Notes: generated by a model not told the origin, from the letters alone. 64,000 nucleotides of DNA from Actinomycetospora sp. NBRC 106378 (GCF_030269685.1 NZ_BSTT01000023.1:1-64000); one strand, 5' to 3'. Positions 1-7,933 are shown, numbered from the stretch's first letter. Program-made: numbers and translations.

Positions 1-119
1 CCGTGATCCACACCGTCACGGCGAGCCCGCCAGAACTCCCGACGCACCCACCGCGGAACAGCGACACCACCCACACCGACACCCACCCTCAACTCGAGGA
101 TGTTGCGTCCGCTCCTTGA

Positions 120-250
120 ATCCGCCGGCTCTCGGGCGTGCCTGGTGTGCGTCTCGCGGGGGGTGTCCCGCTGGCGCCCCGTCGCGAGGTTCACGTGGGG
201 CAGCTTCGGAGGCGCTGCAGCCTGCCTGGTGTAGCTCTCGCGAGGAGCGG
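120..250. repeat. Degenerate copies of a dispersed hairpin repeat in a gene-free stretch
   Basis: The first 260 bases hold no gene I can support. Around 186-243 the order GCGAGGTTCAC, then GCCTGCCTGGTGTAG, then CTCTCGCGAGG resembles the two clean hairpin copies after uvrA (43917-43962 and 44009-44055). A shorter fragment, GCGTGCCTGGTGTGCGTCTCGCG, lies at about 136-158. The copies are decayed and no longer self-pair well. They sit just beyond the stop of the crotonase gene, where a terminator-like element would be expected. Confidence 0.4.
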
Positions 251-260
251 GGCCCGCCGC

Positions 261-1052
261 TCAGTCCGAGGAGTCGAAGGTCCCGTGTCGTCCGGCGCCC
301 GCCGCGAACCGGGCCGCGCCGGGGACCCCCTCGGCCAGGAGCGCCGCCATCCCGCCGGAGAACTCGGCGGCCAACGCGGACTCCTCGTCGAGGCCCTCCT
401 GCCCGAGCACCGACGCCCGGTCGGCGCGCAGGCACACCTGCGGGAACGCGGCCAGCTCGCGGGCCAGGGACTGCGCGGCCGAGAGCGCCGACCCGGCCGG
501 CACCACCCGGTTGGCCAACCCGATCGACAACGCCTCGGCGGCGTCCACCGGCCGGCCGGTCAGCACCAGGTCCATCGCCCGGCTCGCCCCGATGAGGCGC
601 GGCAGCCGCACCGTCCCGCCGTCGATCAACGGCACGCCCCACCGGCGGCAGAACACGCCGAAGACGGCGGTCTCGTCGGCCACCCGCAGGTCGCACCACA
701 GCGCGAGCTCCAGCCCGCCCGCCACGGCGTGCCCCGACACGGCGGCGATCACCGGCTTCGACAGGCGCAGGCGGGTCGGCCCCATCGGCCCGTCCCCGTC
801 CGGGTCGGTCCGGTTGCCGGAGGACGACCCCACCGCCGTCAGGTCCGCCCCGGCGCAGAACACCCCGTCGGCTCCGTGCAGCACCGCGACCGACGCGGCC
901 GGATCGGCGTCGAAGGTCCGGAACGCCTCGGCCAACGCCAGTGCCGTGGGGCCGTCGACCGCGTTGCGCCGCTCCGGGCGGTGCAGGGTCACGGTGGTGA
1001 CGGGACCGTCGCGCGAGACCCGCACCGACCCGGCGTCGGGAACCAGGCTCAC
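261..1052 (-). CDS. Crotonase / enoyl-CoA hydratase-isomerase family protein
   Basis: Predicted 263-residue crotonase-fold enzyme that would act on an acyl-CoA thioester in the cytoplasm. The oxyanion-hole segment CAGADL lies at residues 66-71, and the second family block HAVAGGLELALWCDLRVA follows. The first catalytic glutamate of enoyl-CoA hydratases (in GGxEL) is present. The position of the second glutamate, in the block FGVFCRRWGVPLIDGGTVRL, appears to be Cys, so classical hydration of an enoyl-CoA is doubtful and isomerase, hydrolase or lyase activity is possible. The GTG start is chosen because it overlaps the stop of the upstream luciferase-like gene by 4 bp (GTGA), which implies translational coupling. 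It is the last gene of a three-gene minus-strand operon. Confidence 0.85.
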   Translation of the reverse strand: MSLVPDAGSVRVSRDGPVTTVTLHRPERRNAVDGPTALALAEAFRTFDADPAASVAVLHGADGVFCAGADLTAVGSSSGNRTDPDGDGPMGPTRLRLSKPVIAAVSGHAVAGGLELALWCDLRVADETAVFGVFCRRWGVPLIDGGTVRLPRLIGASRAMDLVLTGRPVDAAEALSIGLANRVVPAGSALSAAQSLARELAAFPQVCLRADRASVLGQEGLDEESALAAEFSGGMAALLAEGVPGAARFAAGAGRHGTFDSSD

Positions 1053-2086
1053 CGCGGGCTCCAACCCAGCGCCGGGCCGAGCTTCGTGGCCATGTCGGTG
1101 AGGATCTGGACGTAGTCCTCGTGCTCGAAGGTGAAGGGCAGCGCCCAGACCACCTCGCGGACCTCCCGGAACGCCGGGTTCGCGTACAGCGCCTCCGCGA
1201 TCTCCTCGGAGGTGCCGATGAGGTCGCGGGCGTACAGCATCTGCCGGGGGCCGTGGGCGACCGCGGTGCGCGGGGTGCGGTGCTCGACGAAGGCAGCGTA
1301 GCGGGCCCTCTGGTCGGCGGTGGCGGAGTCGGTCGGGATCACGACGAGGCCCTGCGAGACCCGGGCGGCCGCGCCGAGCGGGTGCACGGACCGGAACAGC
1401 TGGATCTGTTCGGCCTGGATGAGGGGGAACACGCGGGAGGCGTCGTCGCCGAGGTCGTGCCCCTCGGTCTGGATGACGTTGCTGGTGAGCATGGCGAGCC
1501 CCTGCTCGCCGGCCCAGCGCACGGAGCGCCGGCTGCCGCCGCCGTACCAGACGCGGTCGGCGAGGCCGGGGGAGCGGGGCTGGACGTAGTCGGAGAACGA
1601 CTCGATGCCGTCGACGCCCGAGAACGTGCTGACCGGCTCGCCGCGCAACATCGCGAGCAGGCGCTCCACGCGGTGGTAGGTCAGGTCCTCGACGTCGGCG
1701 GTGTCGGGGTAGAGCCCGGCCTTGACGTCGTCCCAGTGGATCGGCGGCCCGACGGACAGGCCCGGGTTCATGCGCCCGCCGGAGAGCACGTCGACGGTGC
1801 CGAGGTCCTCGGCGTAGCGCAGCGGGTTCTCCCAGCCCAGCGGGGTCACCGCCGTGCCGAACTCGATCCGCGACGTCCGCTGCGAGGCGGCCGCGAGGAT
1901 CGCGATCGGAGAGGAGATGCCGGACTGGAAGTGGCGGTGGCGCAGCCACACGGAGTCGAAGCCGAGCTCCTCACCGAGCACGATCTCGCGCAGCAGGTAC
2001 TCGTGGCCGGGCGCGGGGTCGGCGCCGTCGTAGGTGCCGAGGGTCAGGAAGCCCTGCCGCTCCAGGGGCACGCCGGGTTCGGGCAT
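1049..2086 (-). CDS. LLM-class flavin-dependent oxidoreductase (luciferase-like), copy 1
   Basis: 345-residue luciferase-like monooxygenase of the bacterial luciferase/F420-FMN TIM-barrel superfamily. Recognisable blocks are EELGFDSVWLRHRHFQ near residue 40, SQRTSRIEFGTAVTPLGWENPLR, and SGGRMNPGLSVG, the usual SGGRxxxGlg phosphate-binding segment. It would oxidise an organic substrate with reduced flavin (FMN or F420; I cannot tell which) and O2. It is a close paralogue of the next upstream gene, which ends 7 bp before this ATG, and it overlaps the downstream crotonase gene by 4 bp. The substrate is unknown. Pairing with a crotonase suggests oxidative breakdown of an acid or CoA-linked compound. 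Confidence 0.85.
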   Translation of the reverse strand: MPEPGVPLERQGFLTLGTYDGADPAPGHEYLLREIVLGEELGFDSVWLRHRHFQSGISSPIAILAAASQRTSRIEFGTAVTPLGWENPLRYAEDLGTVDVLSGGRMNPGLSVGPPIHWDDVKAGLYPDTADVEDLTYHRVERLLAMLRGEPVSTFSGVDGIESFSDYVQPRSPGLADRVWYGGGSRRSVRWAGEQGLAMLTSNVIQTEGHDLGDDASRVFPLIQAEQIQLFRSVHPLGAAARVSQGLVVIPTDSATADQRARYAAFVEHRTPRTAVAHGPRQMLYARDLIGTSEEIAEALYANPAFREVREVVWALPFTFEHEDYVQILTDMATKLGPALGWSPR

Positions 2087-2093
2087 GGGCCGA

Positions 2094-3119
2094 TCATGCC
2101 GCGCGGGACCAGCCCAGGGCAGGGCCGAGATGCGTGGCCATGTCGGTGAGGATCTGCACGTAGTCCTCGTGCGCGAACCCGAACGGCAGGGCGAACACCA
2201 CCTCGTCGACCTCGCGGAACGCGGCGTGCGCGTAGAGCGCCTCCGCGACCTCCTCCGAGGTGCCGAGGACGTCGCGGGCGAACAGCAGCCGCCCCGGGCC
2301 CTGGGGTGAGGTGGTGCGTGGCGTGCGGCCCTCGACGTACTCCGCGTACTTCGCCTTCTGCTCGGGCGTGGCCGTGTCCGTCGGGATGACGACGAGGCCC
2401 TGCGAGACCCGTCCGGGCGCGCCGGCGGGGAGGGCGTCGCGGTAGATCGAGATGGTGCGTGACTGGATGGCGGCGAAGTCGGGCTCCTGGTCCTCGCCCA
2501 CGCGGACCACCGACGAGGTCAGCAGGTTGAGCCCCTGCTCCCCGGCCCAGATCGCGGAGCGGTCGCTCGCCGCGCCGTACCAGACGCGGTCGGCGAGGCC
2601 GGTGGCGTGCGGCTGGACGTGGTCGGAGAACACCTCGATGCCCTCGACCCCGGAGAAGGTGCTGGCGCGCTCGCCGCGCAGCAGCGACAGCAGCCGCGCG
2701 ACGCGGGTGTAGGTGAAGTCCTCGTGCTCGGCGGTGTCGGGGTAGAGCGCGTCCTTCACGTCGTCGAAGTGCCCGGGCGGGCCGACCGAGAGGCCGGGGT
2801 TCATGCGACCGCCGGAGAGGACGTCGAGGGTGGAGAGGTCCTCGGCGTAGCGCAGCGGGTTCTCCCAGCCCAGCGGGGTCACCGCCGTGCCGAACTGGAT
2901 CCGGGAGGTGCGCTGCGAGGCCGCGGCCAGCAGCGTCACGGGGGAGGAGACCCCGTGCTGCAGGTGGCGGTGGCGCAGCCACACCGAGTCGAAACCGAGC
3001 TCCTCGGCGAGCACGATCTCCTCCAGGAGGCTCTCGTGGCCGGGGCGCGGATCGTCCGGGGAGAAGGTGCCGATCGTGAGGAATCCGAGCTTCTCGAGCG
3101 GGGTGCCGGGTGCGGGCAT
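2094..3119 (-). CDS. LLM-class flavin-dependent oxidoreductase (luciferase-like), copy 2
   Basis: 341-residue luciferase-like monooxygenase, paralogous over its whole length to the gene downstream. Both share SVWLRHRH, FGTAVTPLGWENPLRYAEDL, VLSGGRMNPGLSVGPP and the C-terminal EDYVQILTDMAT-LGPALGWS. The start MPAPGTPLEK matches the paralogue's MPEPGVPLER; an ATG four codons upstream (MIGS, 3131) is the alternative. It is first in the minus-strand operon and divergent from the class II aldolase gene, leaving only about 57 bp for both promoters. Two tandem paralogues suggest either a heteromeric enzyme or a recent duplication with altered substrate range. The antisense frame is open for much longer, but only this part is protein-like. 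Confidence 0.85.
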   Translation of the reverse strand: MPAPGTPLEKLGFLTIGTFSPDDPRPGHESLLEEIVLAEELGFDSVWLRHRHLQHGVSSPVTLLAAASQRTSRIQFGTAVTPLGWENPLRYAEDLSTLDVLSGGRMNPGLSVGPPGHFDDVKDALYPDTAEHEDFTYTRVARLLSLLRGERASTFSGVEGIEVFSDHVQPHATGLADRVWYGAASDRSAIWAGEQGLNLLTSSVVRVGEDQEPDFAAIQSRTISIYRDALPAGAPGRVSQGLVVIPTDTATPEQKAKYAEYVEGRTPRTTSPQGPGRLLFARDVLGTSEEVAEALYAHAAFREVDEVVFALPFGFAHEDYVQILTDMATHLGPALGWSRAA

Positions 3120-3176
3120 GGACCCGATCATCCTCCGGTCTTGACCCGTGCGCGCCCCGCGGCGCACCGTCGTGGG

Positions 3177-4001
3177 ATGGCCGCACCGACGCAGGACCGC
3201 CCCAGCTCCGACGAGATGTCCGGCTTCCGCCCCTCGCAGGAGGGCATCGCGATGCCGCAGCCGCCGACGTTCACGAACGTCGAGGAGGAGCGGCTGCACC
3301 GCAAGCAGCAGCTCGCGGGCGCGTTCCGGGTGTTCGGCCGGTTCGGCTTCGGGGAGGGGATCGCCGGGCACATCACGGTGCGCGACCCCGAGGACCCGCA
3401 CATGTTCTGGGTCAACCCGTTCGGCATGAGCTTCCGGCACATCCGGGTCTCCGACCTCATCGCGGTGAACCACGACGGCGACGTCGTGTACGGCAACAAG
3501 CCGGTCAACCAGGCGGGCTTCGTCATCCACTCCGCCGTGCACCACGCCCACCCCGAGATCGTGGCCGCGGCGCACGCGCACTCGGTGTACGGCAAGGCGT
3601 GGTCCTCGCTCGGCCGCCCGCTCGACCCGATCACCCAGGACGCCTGCACCCTCTACGAGCAGCACGGCGTCGTCAGCGAGGGACGCGGCGCGGTGGTGCT
3701 GGATCCGGAGGTCGGGCGCGCGCTCGCCACCGGGCTGACCGGCCGCAAGATGGTGTTCCACCAGAACCACGGCATCTTCAGCGTGGGGAAGACCGTCGCC
3801 GAGGCCGCCTGGTGGTTCATCAACACCGAGCGCAACTGCCAGGCCCAGCTGCTCGCCGAGGCCGCCGGGACGCCGACCCAGATCGACCACGAGAACGCCA
3901 AGTTCTCCGCCGAGCAGACCGGCACCCACTACGCGGGCTGGTTCTCCTTCCAGCCCATCTGGGACGAGATCGTGCGGACGGACCCGGACCTGTTCGACTA
4001 G
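3177..4001 (+). CDS. Class II aldolase/adducin family protein
   Basis: 274-residue class II (metal-dependent) aldolase/adducin-fold protein, expected to be a cytosolic Zn enzyme acting on a phosphorylated or free hydroxy-acid or sugar. The sequence shows GHITVRDPEDPHMFWVNPFG (substrate loop), the H-x-H zinc ligands in AAAHAHSVYGKAW, a third histidine region in VFHQNHGIFSVG, and acid residues in TLYEQHGVVSEGRG. Families with this signature also include decarboxylases and dehydratases, so the exact reaction cannot be named. It diverges from the luciferase-like operon and precedes the amidohydrolase gene. Together these look like a catabolic island for one compound. Confidence 0.85.
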   Translation: MAAPTQDRPSSDEMSGFRPSQEGIAMPQPPTFTNVEEERLHRKQQLAGAFRVFGRFGFGEGIAGHITVRDPEDPHMFWVNPFGMSFRHIRVSDLIAVNHDGDVVYGNKPVNQAGFVIHSAVHHAHPEIVAAAHAHSVYGKAWSSLGRPLDPITQDACTLYEQHGVVSEGRGAVVLDPEVGRALATGLTGRKMVFHQNHGIFSVGKTVAEAAWWFINTERNCQAQLLAEAAGTPTQIDHENAKFSAEQTGTHYAGWFSFQPIWDEIVRTDPDLFD

Positions 4002-4022
4002 GGGTGCGCTCCGCGCTCGTGC

Positions 4023-4054
4023 GCAGAAACGGCTGCTATAACGACCCTTTCTGC
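4023..4054. promoter_or_regulatory. Inverted repeat enclosing a TATAAC -10-like box
   Basis: GCAGAAA (4023-4029) and TTTCTGC (4048-4054) are perfect 7-bp inverted arms 18 bp apart. Between them lies TATAAC (4037-4042), a good actinobacterial -10 element, 32 bp upstream of the amidohydrolase ATG. The arrangement fits an operator that blocks or positions polymerase at this promoter. The regulator is unknown. Confidence 0.4.
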
Positions 4055-4073
4055 TCACGAGCCCGGAGGGCCC

Positions 4074-4913
4074 ATGATCGTCGACGCCCACGTCCACGTC
4101 GCCCACCTCGCCCGGTTGAAGGTGTCGTGGGAGACGTGGATCGGGCCCGCGGGCGACGCGGGAGCGTGGGCGGCGCTGTACGACGACGACGGCGCGCCGA
4201 TCCCGGAGCGGGTCAGCGGCTACTTCGCCGGCGAGGGCGTCGACCGGGTGCTGCTGTTCTGCGAGTACAGCCCCAAGGCCACCGGCTGGCAGACCGTCGA
4301 GGACATGCTCCCGATCGTCGAGCACGACCCGGAGCGCTTCCGGATCGTCGCCAACGTCAACCCGCACGTGCACCACCCGGTGGCGAGGGAGCTCGACCGG
4401 CAGCTCGACCACGGCGCCGTCGCACTCAAGATCCATCCCGTGCACGCCGGGATCGCGCCGAACGACCGCGAGCTCTACCCCGCCTACGCCCGGTGCGCGG
4501 AGCGGGGCATCCCGGTGATCGTGCACACCGGCCCCTCGTTCTTCCCCGGCGCGACGTCCCGGCACGGCGACCCGGTGCTCATGGACGACGTCATGCGCGA
4601 CTTCCCCGAGCTCGTGGTCGTCCTCGCCCACGGCGGGCGCGGCTGGAGCTACGACGTCGCGGCCTCCCTGGCCCTCACCCGGGAGAACCTCTGGCTCGAC
4701 CTCGCCGGCCTCCCGCCCAAGCGCCTCCCCACCTACTATGCCGCGTTCGGCGTCGAGCGCATCGCGGCCAAGGCCATCTTCGGCACCGACTCGCCCGCCG
4801 CGAGCCCGTCGCGCAACGTCGCAGCGATCCGCGACCTCGGCCTCCCCGAGCACCTCACCGACGCCGTCCTCGGGGGTAACGCGGCGCGCGTCTTCCCGGG
4901 GCTGCGCGGGTAG
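4074..4913 (+). CDS. Amidohydrolase-2 family metal-dependent hydrolase/decarboxylase
   Basis: 279-residue TIM-barrel amidohydrolase (amidohydro-rel-2/ACMSD-like group). Metal-ligand signatures appear in order: DAHVHV at residues 4-9, KIHPVHAG mid-protein, VIVHTGPS, LAHGG, and the C-terminal GTDSP that supplies the catalytic aspartate. Members hydrolyse C-N or C-O bonds or decarboxylate aromatic acids. The substrate is not evident. The ATG has a GGAGGG ribosome site just upstream. The VOC-fold gene begins 11 bp after the stop, so the two are probably co-transcribed. Nearness to the aldolase and monooxygenases suggests ring or side-chain degradation, but this is inference. Confidence 0.85.
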   Translation: MIVDAHVHVAHLARLKVSWETWIGPAGDAGAWAALYDDDGAPIPERVSGYFAGEGVDRVLLFCEYSPKATGWQTVEDMLPIVEHDPERFRIVANVNPHVHHPVARELDRQLDHGAVALKIHPVHAGIAPNDRELYPAYARCAERGIPVIVHTGPSFFPGATSRHGDPVLMDDVMRDFPELVVVLAHGGRGWSYDVAASLALTRENLWLDLAGLPPKRLPTYYAAFGVERIAAKAIFGTDSPAASPSRNVAAIRDLGLPEHLTDAVLGGNAARVFPGLRG

Positions 4914-4923
4914 TCCGGGCGCC

Positions 4924-5331
4924 ATGACGACGTTCAGCGCGATCGCCCACGTGGCGCTCGTGGTGCGGGACATGGCGGCGAGCGCCGAGTTCTACGGCCG
5001 GGTCCTCGGCTTCGAGGCGGTCACCGAACGGCTCGAGGGCCCGCCCGCGGCCCGGCACCCGCGGCAGCTGCTGCGCCACCCCGACTCCGGGATCACGCTC
5101 GGGATCCACGAGCCCCTCGACGGCTCGGGGGAGCGGTTCAGCCCGCAGCGCACCGGGCTGGACCACGTCGCGCTGACCGTCGCCGACCGCGCCGCCCTCG
5201 ACGCGTGGGGCGAGCAGCTCACCGCGCACGGCGTCGAGCACAGCCCGGTCCGCGACATCGGCTACGCGCAGTTCATCTCCTTCGCCGACCCGGACGGGAT
5301 CGCCTGGGAGATCTGGCTCCCGACGCCCTGA
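4924..5331 (+). CDS. VOC family (glyoxalase/dioxygenase-fold) protein
   Basis: 135-residue single-pair vicinal-oxygen-chelate protein with two beta-alpha-beta3 modules: AHVALVVRDMAASAEFYGRVLGF at the N-terminus and LDHVALTVADRAALDAW in the second half. Candidate metal ligands are His9, the His of LDHVAL and the Glu of IAWEIWL near the C-terminus, so the metal site looks intact. The family includes glyoxalase I, extradiol dioxygenases and epimerases, and the size fits a homodimeric small member. It is probably in the same transcript as the preceding amidohydrolase and ends 6 bp before the convergent globin gene. Confidence 0.85.
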   Translation: MTTFSAIAHVALVVRDMAASAEFYGRVLGFEAVTERLEGPPAARHPRQLLRHPDSGITLGIHEPLDGSGERFSPQRTGLDHVALTVADRAALDAWGEQLTAHGVEHSPVRDIGYAQFISFADPDGIAWEIWLPTP

Positions 5332-5337
5332 CTCCGC

Positions 5338-5754
5338 TCACGCGGCGGGCTCCAGGGTGCCGGCCTGCTCGACCTTCTGCTGTGCGACGACCTCGGGGCG
5401 GTAGTGCTCGATGATGTCCATGAACTCCGCGGTCTCGGGCTCGGGGACGCCGAGGAAGCGCAGGGTGGCCTGGATCTCGTAGTACACGGCGTCGAACTGC
5501 TCGTCGGTGATGTGCAGCGAGGTGTGGGCGGCGATCATGTCGAGGCCGGGGTAGCACTTGGGTCCGCCGGCGGCCTCGATGGACCAGGCGGTGACGAGGA
5601 ACTTGTAGCCGGGGCCGTTGGCGGCGACGTGGTGCTCGGCGACGCCGGGGTTGGCGATGACGCCGGCGTTCTCGAAGAGCCGGTCGACCAGGACGTCGAC
5701 CGCGCCGGCGATCGCGTAGGTCCCGCCGAGTCGGGTGTAGAGGCTGTCGGTCAT
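5338..5754 (-). CDS. Truncated hemoglobin, group I-like
   Basis: 138-residue 2-over-2 globin. It opens with LYTRLGGTYAIAGAVDVLVDRL (helices A/B), has the glycine-rich GGPKCYPGLDM segment between helices E and F, and carries the proximal haem histidine in MIAAHTSLHI (His77). The end of helix H is recognisable in HYRPEVV. The usual B10 Tyr position is occupied by Phe in the VDRLFENAG segment, so distal ligand chemistry may differ from mycobacterial HbN. Typical roles are O2, NO or cyanide-type ligand binding. It diverges from the first small-family gene across a short promoter region with a palindrome, so it probably belongs to the amidase/tubulin cluster. Confidence 0.88.
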   Translation of the reverse strand: MTDSLYTRLGGTYAIAGAVDVLVDRLFENAGVIANPGVAEHHVAANGPGYKFLVTAWSIEAAGGPKCYPGLDMIAAHTSLHITDEQFDAVYYEIQATLRFLGVPEPETAEFMDIIEHYRPEVVAQQKVEQAGTLEPAA

Positions 5755-5829
5755 GTCGTCCCCCAGGGCGCGATCGAGTGGTGGTCGATCGGAGCGTGCC
5801 GAGCGGGCGGACCCCGACGCCAGAGCGGT

Positions 5830-5846
5830 AGTTCCATTTCGGAACT
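5830..5846. promoter_or_regulatory. Palindrome between globin and small-protein genes
   Basis: AGTTCC-ATTTC-GGAACT is a perfect 6-bp inverted repeat with a 5-bp centre in the divergent region between the globin and the 5879 gene. It is more AT-rich than its surroundings, as expected of an operator. The cluster's MarR or the nearby PaaX-type protein are candidate ligands; no experiment is implied. Confidence 0.45.
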
Positions 5847-5878
5847 GTTTTACGCGATCGTCACGATGGTCGCGAAGT

Positions 5879-6241
5879 ATGGTCGGCGTGACGACGCAGG
5901 ACGGGAACGACCGGCTCGACTGGGAGCAGGTCCGCGCGCGCTACGCCGGACGGCCCTCGCTGGCGTCCCTGCAGGGGACCTCCCGGGTGCAGGTGGAGGA
6001 GGTCGACGACGATCGCATCTGCCTGAGTCAGCGGCTCTGGCGCGACTGCGTCTCCCGGGACGACCTCGACACGGCGCTCGCCCTCCTCCGTGACGGCCGG
6101 CTCGATCCGAGGCCGATGGCGTTCGCCGAGGGACTGCGCCGCCACTACGCGTCGGGGCCCCGGGTGGAGACCGGGTGCACGCGGGGCCCGAACCTGACGG
6201 CGGTGATCTTCGCCGACCTCGGCTACCTCAGTTCTCCCTGA
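5879..6241 (+). CDS. Small cluster-specific protein, family member A
   Basis: 120 residues, no family recognised. It aligns along its length with two other small proteins here (10865-11164 and 14591-14890). All share W-x5-R-(Y/F)-x-G near the start, a D(D/E)-x-(Y/I) strand, RLW-x-D-x(6)-L-x-(K/T)A in the middle, an R(M/L) turn, and a C-terminal A-x-(V/I)-(L/F)-x-(D/H)-LGY/I. This copy is the most divergent: it carries an insert (RVETGCTRGPN) and extra cysteines. The start may be ATG 5879 or GTG 5888; neither has a strong ribosome site. The last 14 bp overlap the end of the convergent ligand-binding protein gene. It is probably a subunit or adaptor of the tubulin-like proteins. Confidence 0.7.
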   Translation: MVGVTTQDGNDRLDWEQVRARYAGRPSLASLQGTSRVQVEEVDDDRICLSQRLWRDCVSRDDLDTALALLRDGRLDPRPMAFAEGLRRHYASGPRVETGCTRGPNLTAVIFADLGYLSSP

Positions 6242-7352
6242 CCCCGGAGGAGAGGCGGTCGAGCACGTCGAAGTGCACCCCCCGTGCCTCGGCGAGGTAG
6301 ACGTCCTGCACGGCGTGGGCGCTCCGCACGACGACGTCCCCGCGCGGCCCGCCGTACCGGACCTCCTCGCTCACCGCCAGCAGGTCCTCGCGGCGCAGCG
6401 AGCCCGCCCGGCGCACGAGCGCGGCGTAGAGGTTCATCCCCTCGTAGCAGGACTCGCCCAGGCTCGAGGGCACCGGGGCGCGGACGCCGAACCGCCGGCC
6501 GAACCGCGCGGTGAAGTCGAGGGCGTCGCTGGTCGCGAGGTCCTCGAAGTACCCGGCCGCGGAGTAGAGCCACTGCGTGGCACGGGCACCGGAGGCGAGC
6601 AGCATCGTCTCGTCCATGAGGGTGGACAGGCGGGTGCGCCGGTGGTGGTGGCCGCCTGCGGCGAAGGCGCGGTTGAAGTGCACCGCGTCCTCCCCGACGA
6701 GCAGCATCAGCACACCGTCGGCGCCGCTGCGCTCCACGCGGCGCAGCACCGGCTCGAAGTCCCGGGTACCGAGGGGCACGAAGATCTGGTCGGCGAGCGG
6801 GCGGTCGTGGCTGCGGGCCCAGCGCGCCGCGACGGCGGCCGAGGCCCGCGGCCAGACGTAGTCGTTCCCGACGACGGCCCACCGGCGCACCCCGAGCTCG
6901 GAGCGCATCCAGTCCAGGGCCGGGGCCAGCTGGTTCGCCGGGGTCTCGCCGGTGACGAGCACGCCCGGCGTGCGCTCACCGCCCTCGTAGAGCGCGGTGT
7001 AGACGTACGGGACCTGGCCGGCGACGCGCGGGGCGATGCGGTGCCGGACCGCCGAGATGTGCCAGCCCACCACCGCGTCGACCCGGCCCGCGCGGACCAG
7101 CGTGGCGACCTCGTCGGCCACGGCACCGGGCTCCGCGCCGCCGTCGACGTGGTGCAGCGTCACCGGTCGGCCCAGGAGCCCGCCCGCCGCGTTCACCTCG
7201 ACCGTGGCGAGCTCCGCGCACATCCGGCAGGACAGGCCGAACATGCCCGCGGAACCCTGCGCAGGGGTCACGAGCGCGACGCGGACCTCGTCGTCGGCGC
7301 GCCGCGGAGCCGGGATCGGCGGAAGGGAGGAGAGATCGGCCACGATGGGCAC
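6228..7352 (-). CDS. AmiC/NhlC-like periplasmic-binding-fold ligand sensor
   Basis: About 374 residues in the type I periplasmic binding protein fold used by branched-chain amino acid/amide/urea receptors. Family features are VALVTPAQGSAGMFGLSCRMCAELAT with AVNEINAAGG-type wording (VEVNAAGGLLG), a hinge near WHISAVRHRIAP, WAVVGNDYVWPR, and the C-terminal SCYEGMNLYAALVRRAG. No signal peptide or lipobox is visible, so it is more like cytosolic amide sensors (AmiC of Pseudomonas, NhlC/NhhC of Rhodococcus) than a transport receptor. The ORF stays open upstream; GTG 7352 or GTG 7343 are the sensible starts because the protein fold begins just after. Divergent from the MarR gene; likely senses an amide or nitrile. 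Confidence 0.75.
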   Translation of the reverse strand: MPIVADLSSLPPIPAPRRADDEVRVALVTPAQGSAGMFGLSCRMCAELATVEVNAAGGLLGRPVTLHHVDGGAEPGAVADEVATLVRAGRVDAVVGWHISAVRHRIAPRVAGQVPYVYTALYEGGERTPGVLVTGETPANQLAPALDWMRSELGVRRWAVVGNDYVWPRASAAVAARWARSHDRPLADQIFVPLGTRDFEPVLRRVERSGADGVLMLLVGEDAVHFNRAFAAGGHHHRRTRLSTLMDETMLLASGARATQWLYSAAGYFEDLATSDALDFTARFGRRFGVRAPVPSSLGESCYEGMNLYAALVRRAGSLRREDLLAVSEEVRYGGPRGDVVVRSAHAVQDVYLAEARGVHFDVLDRLSSGVREN

Positions 7353-7450
7353 CCCCGGGCGGGTCGAGGTCGGACGCAGTATGGCGCCGCCGGGTCTCTT
7401 TCCGGGAACCTTGTATCGTTTCGAGCAGGTCAACACCCCGGGAGGTCACG

Positions 7451-7933
7451 ATGGGCGGTCGGCCGCGTGCGACCGGTCACCGGGTGGTGGACCTCCTCGA
7501 TCTCGCCGACCGCACCGTGAACGCCTGCCTCGCCCGGGTCACCGCCGCCTCGAACCTGAGCCGGGAGCAGTGGCGCACGCTGATGTTGCTCGACGAGGGC
7601 GTCGGCGAGGACGGGCTGGACGCCCCGGGCCACAGCATGGGTGAGATCGCCGTGCGGGCCGCCGTCCCCGCCCCGACCGCCACCCGCGTGGTCGACAGGC
7701 TGATCGCGGAGGGCTTCGCCTTCCGTCGGAGCGACGACTGGGACCGACGCCGCGTCCTGGTCCACATCTCGGCGGCGGGCCACCGGGTGGTCGCGAGCGC
7801 CGCCGCCGACCTCGACGAGGCGTTCGGCACCGTCCTGGCCGACCTGGGTACGGCCGACCGGATCGACCTCATCGGGCTGTTGACGCGCCTCGAGAGCGCG
7901 ATCGGCGGCGAGGAGCGGGTCCGCACGCCCTGA
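7451..7933 (+). CDS. MarR-family transcriptional regulator
   Basis: 160 residues, winged-helix MarR fold. The first helices LDLADRTVNACLARVTAASNLSREQWRTLMLLD, the recognition region MGEIAVRAAVPAPTATRVVDRLIAEGFAFR, and the wing DDWDRRRVLVHISAAGHRVV (the DxRxxxV motif of MarR proteins) are clear. It would act as a dimeric repressor whose ligand is a small aromatic or amide-like compound. Placement between the AmiC-like sensor and the amidase mirrors NhlC/NhlD or NhhC/NhhD in Rhodococcus nitrile hydratase clusters. The ATG follows GGGAGGTC. Its stop codon lies inside the first unit of a 17-bp tandem repeat. Confidence 0.88.
   Translation: MGGRPRATGHRVVDLLDLADRTVNACLARVTAASNLSREQWRTLMLLDEGVGEDGLDAPGHSMGEIAVRAAVPAPTATRVVDRLIAEGFAFRRSDDWDRRRVLVHISAAGHRVVASAAADLDEAFGTVLADLGTADRIDLIGLLTRLESAIGGEERVRTP

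Noticed and set aside
2094-4973. Very long antisense reading frames (also 18503-21031 and 40897-44142 on the minus strand).
   Set aside because: These are composition effects in very GC-rich DNA. They are Arg/Ala/Val-rich, overlap conserved genes and match no family, except where a real gene occupies part of the frame.
7353-7450. TTGTATCGTTTCGAG in the sensor/MarR divergent region as a palindromic operator.
   Set aside because: Arms do not pair; without a second half site I could not support an operator here.
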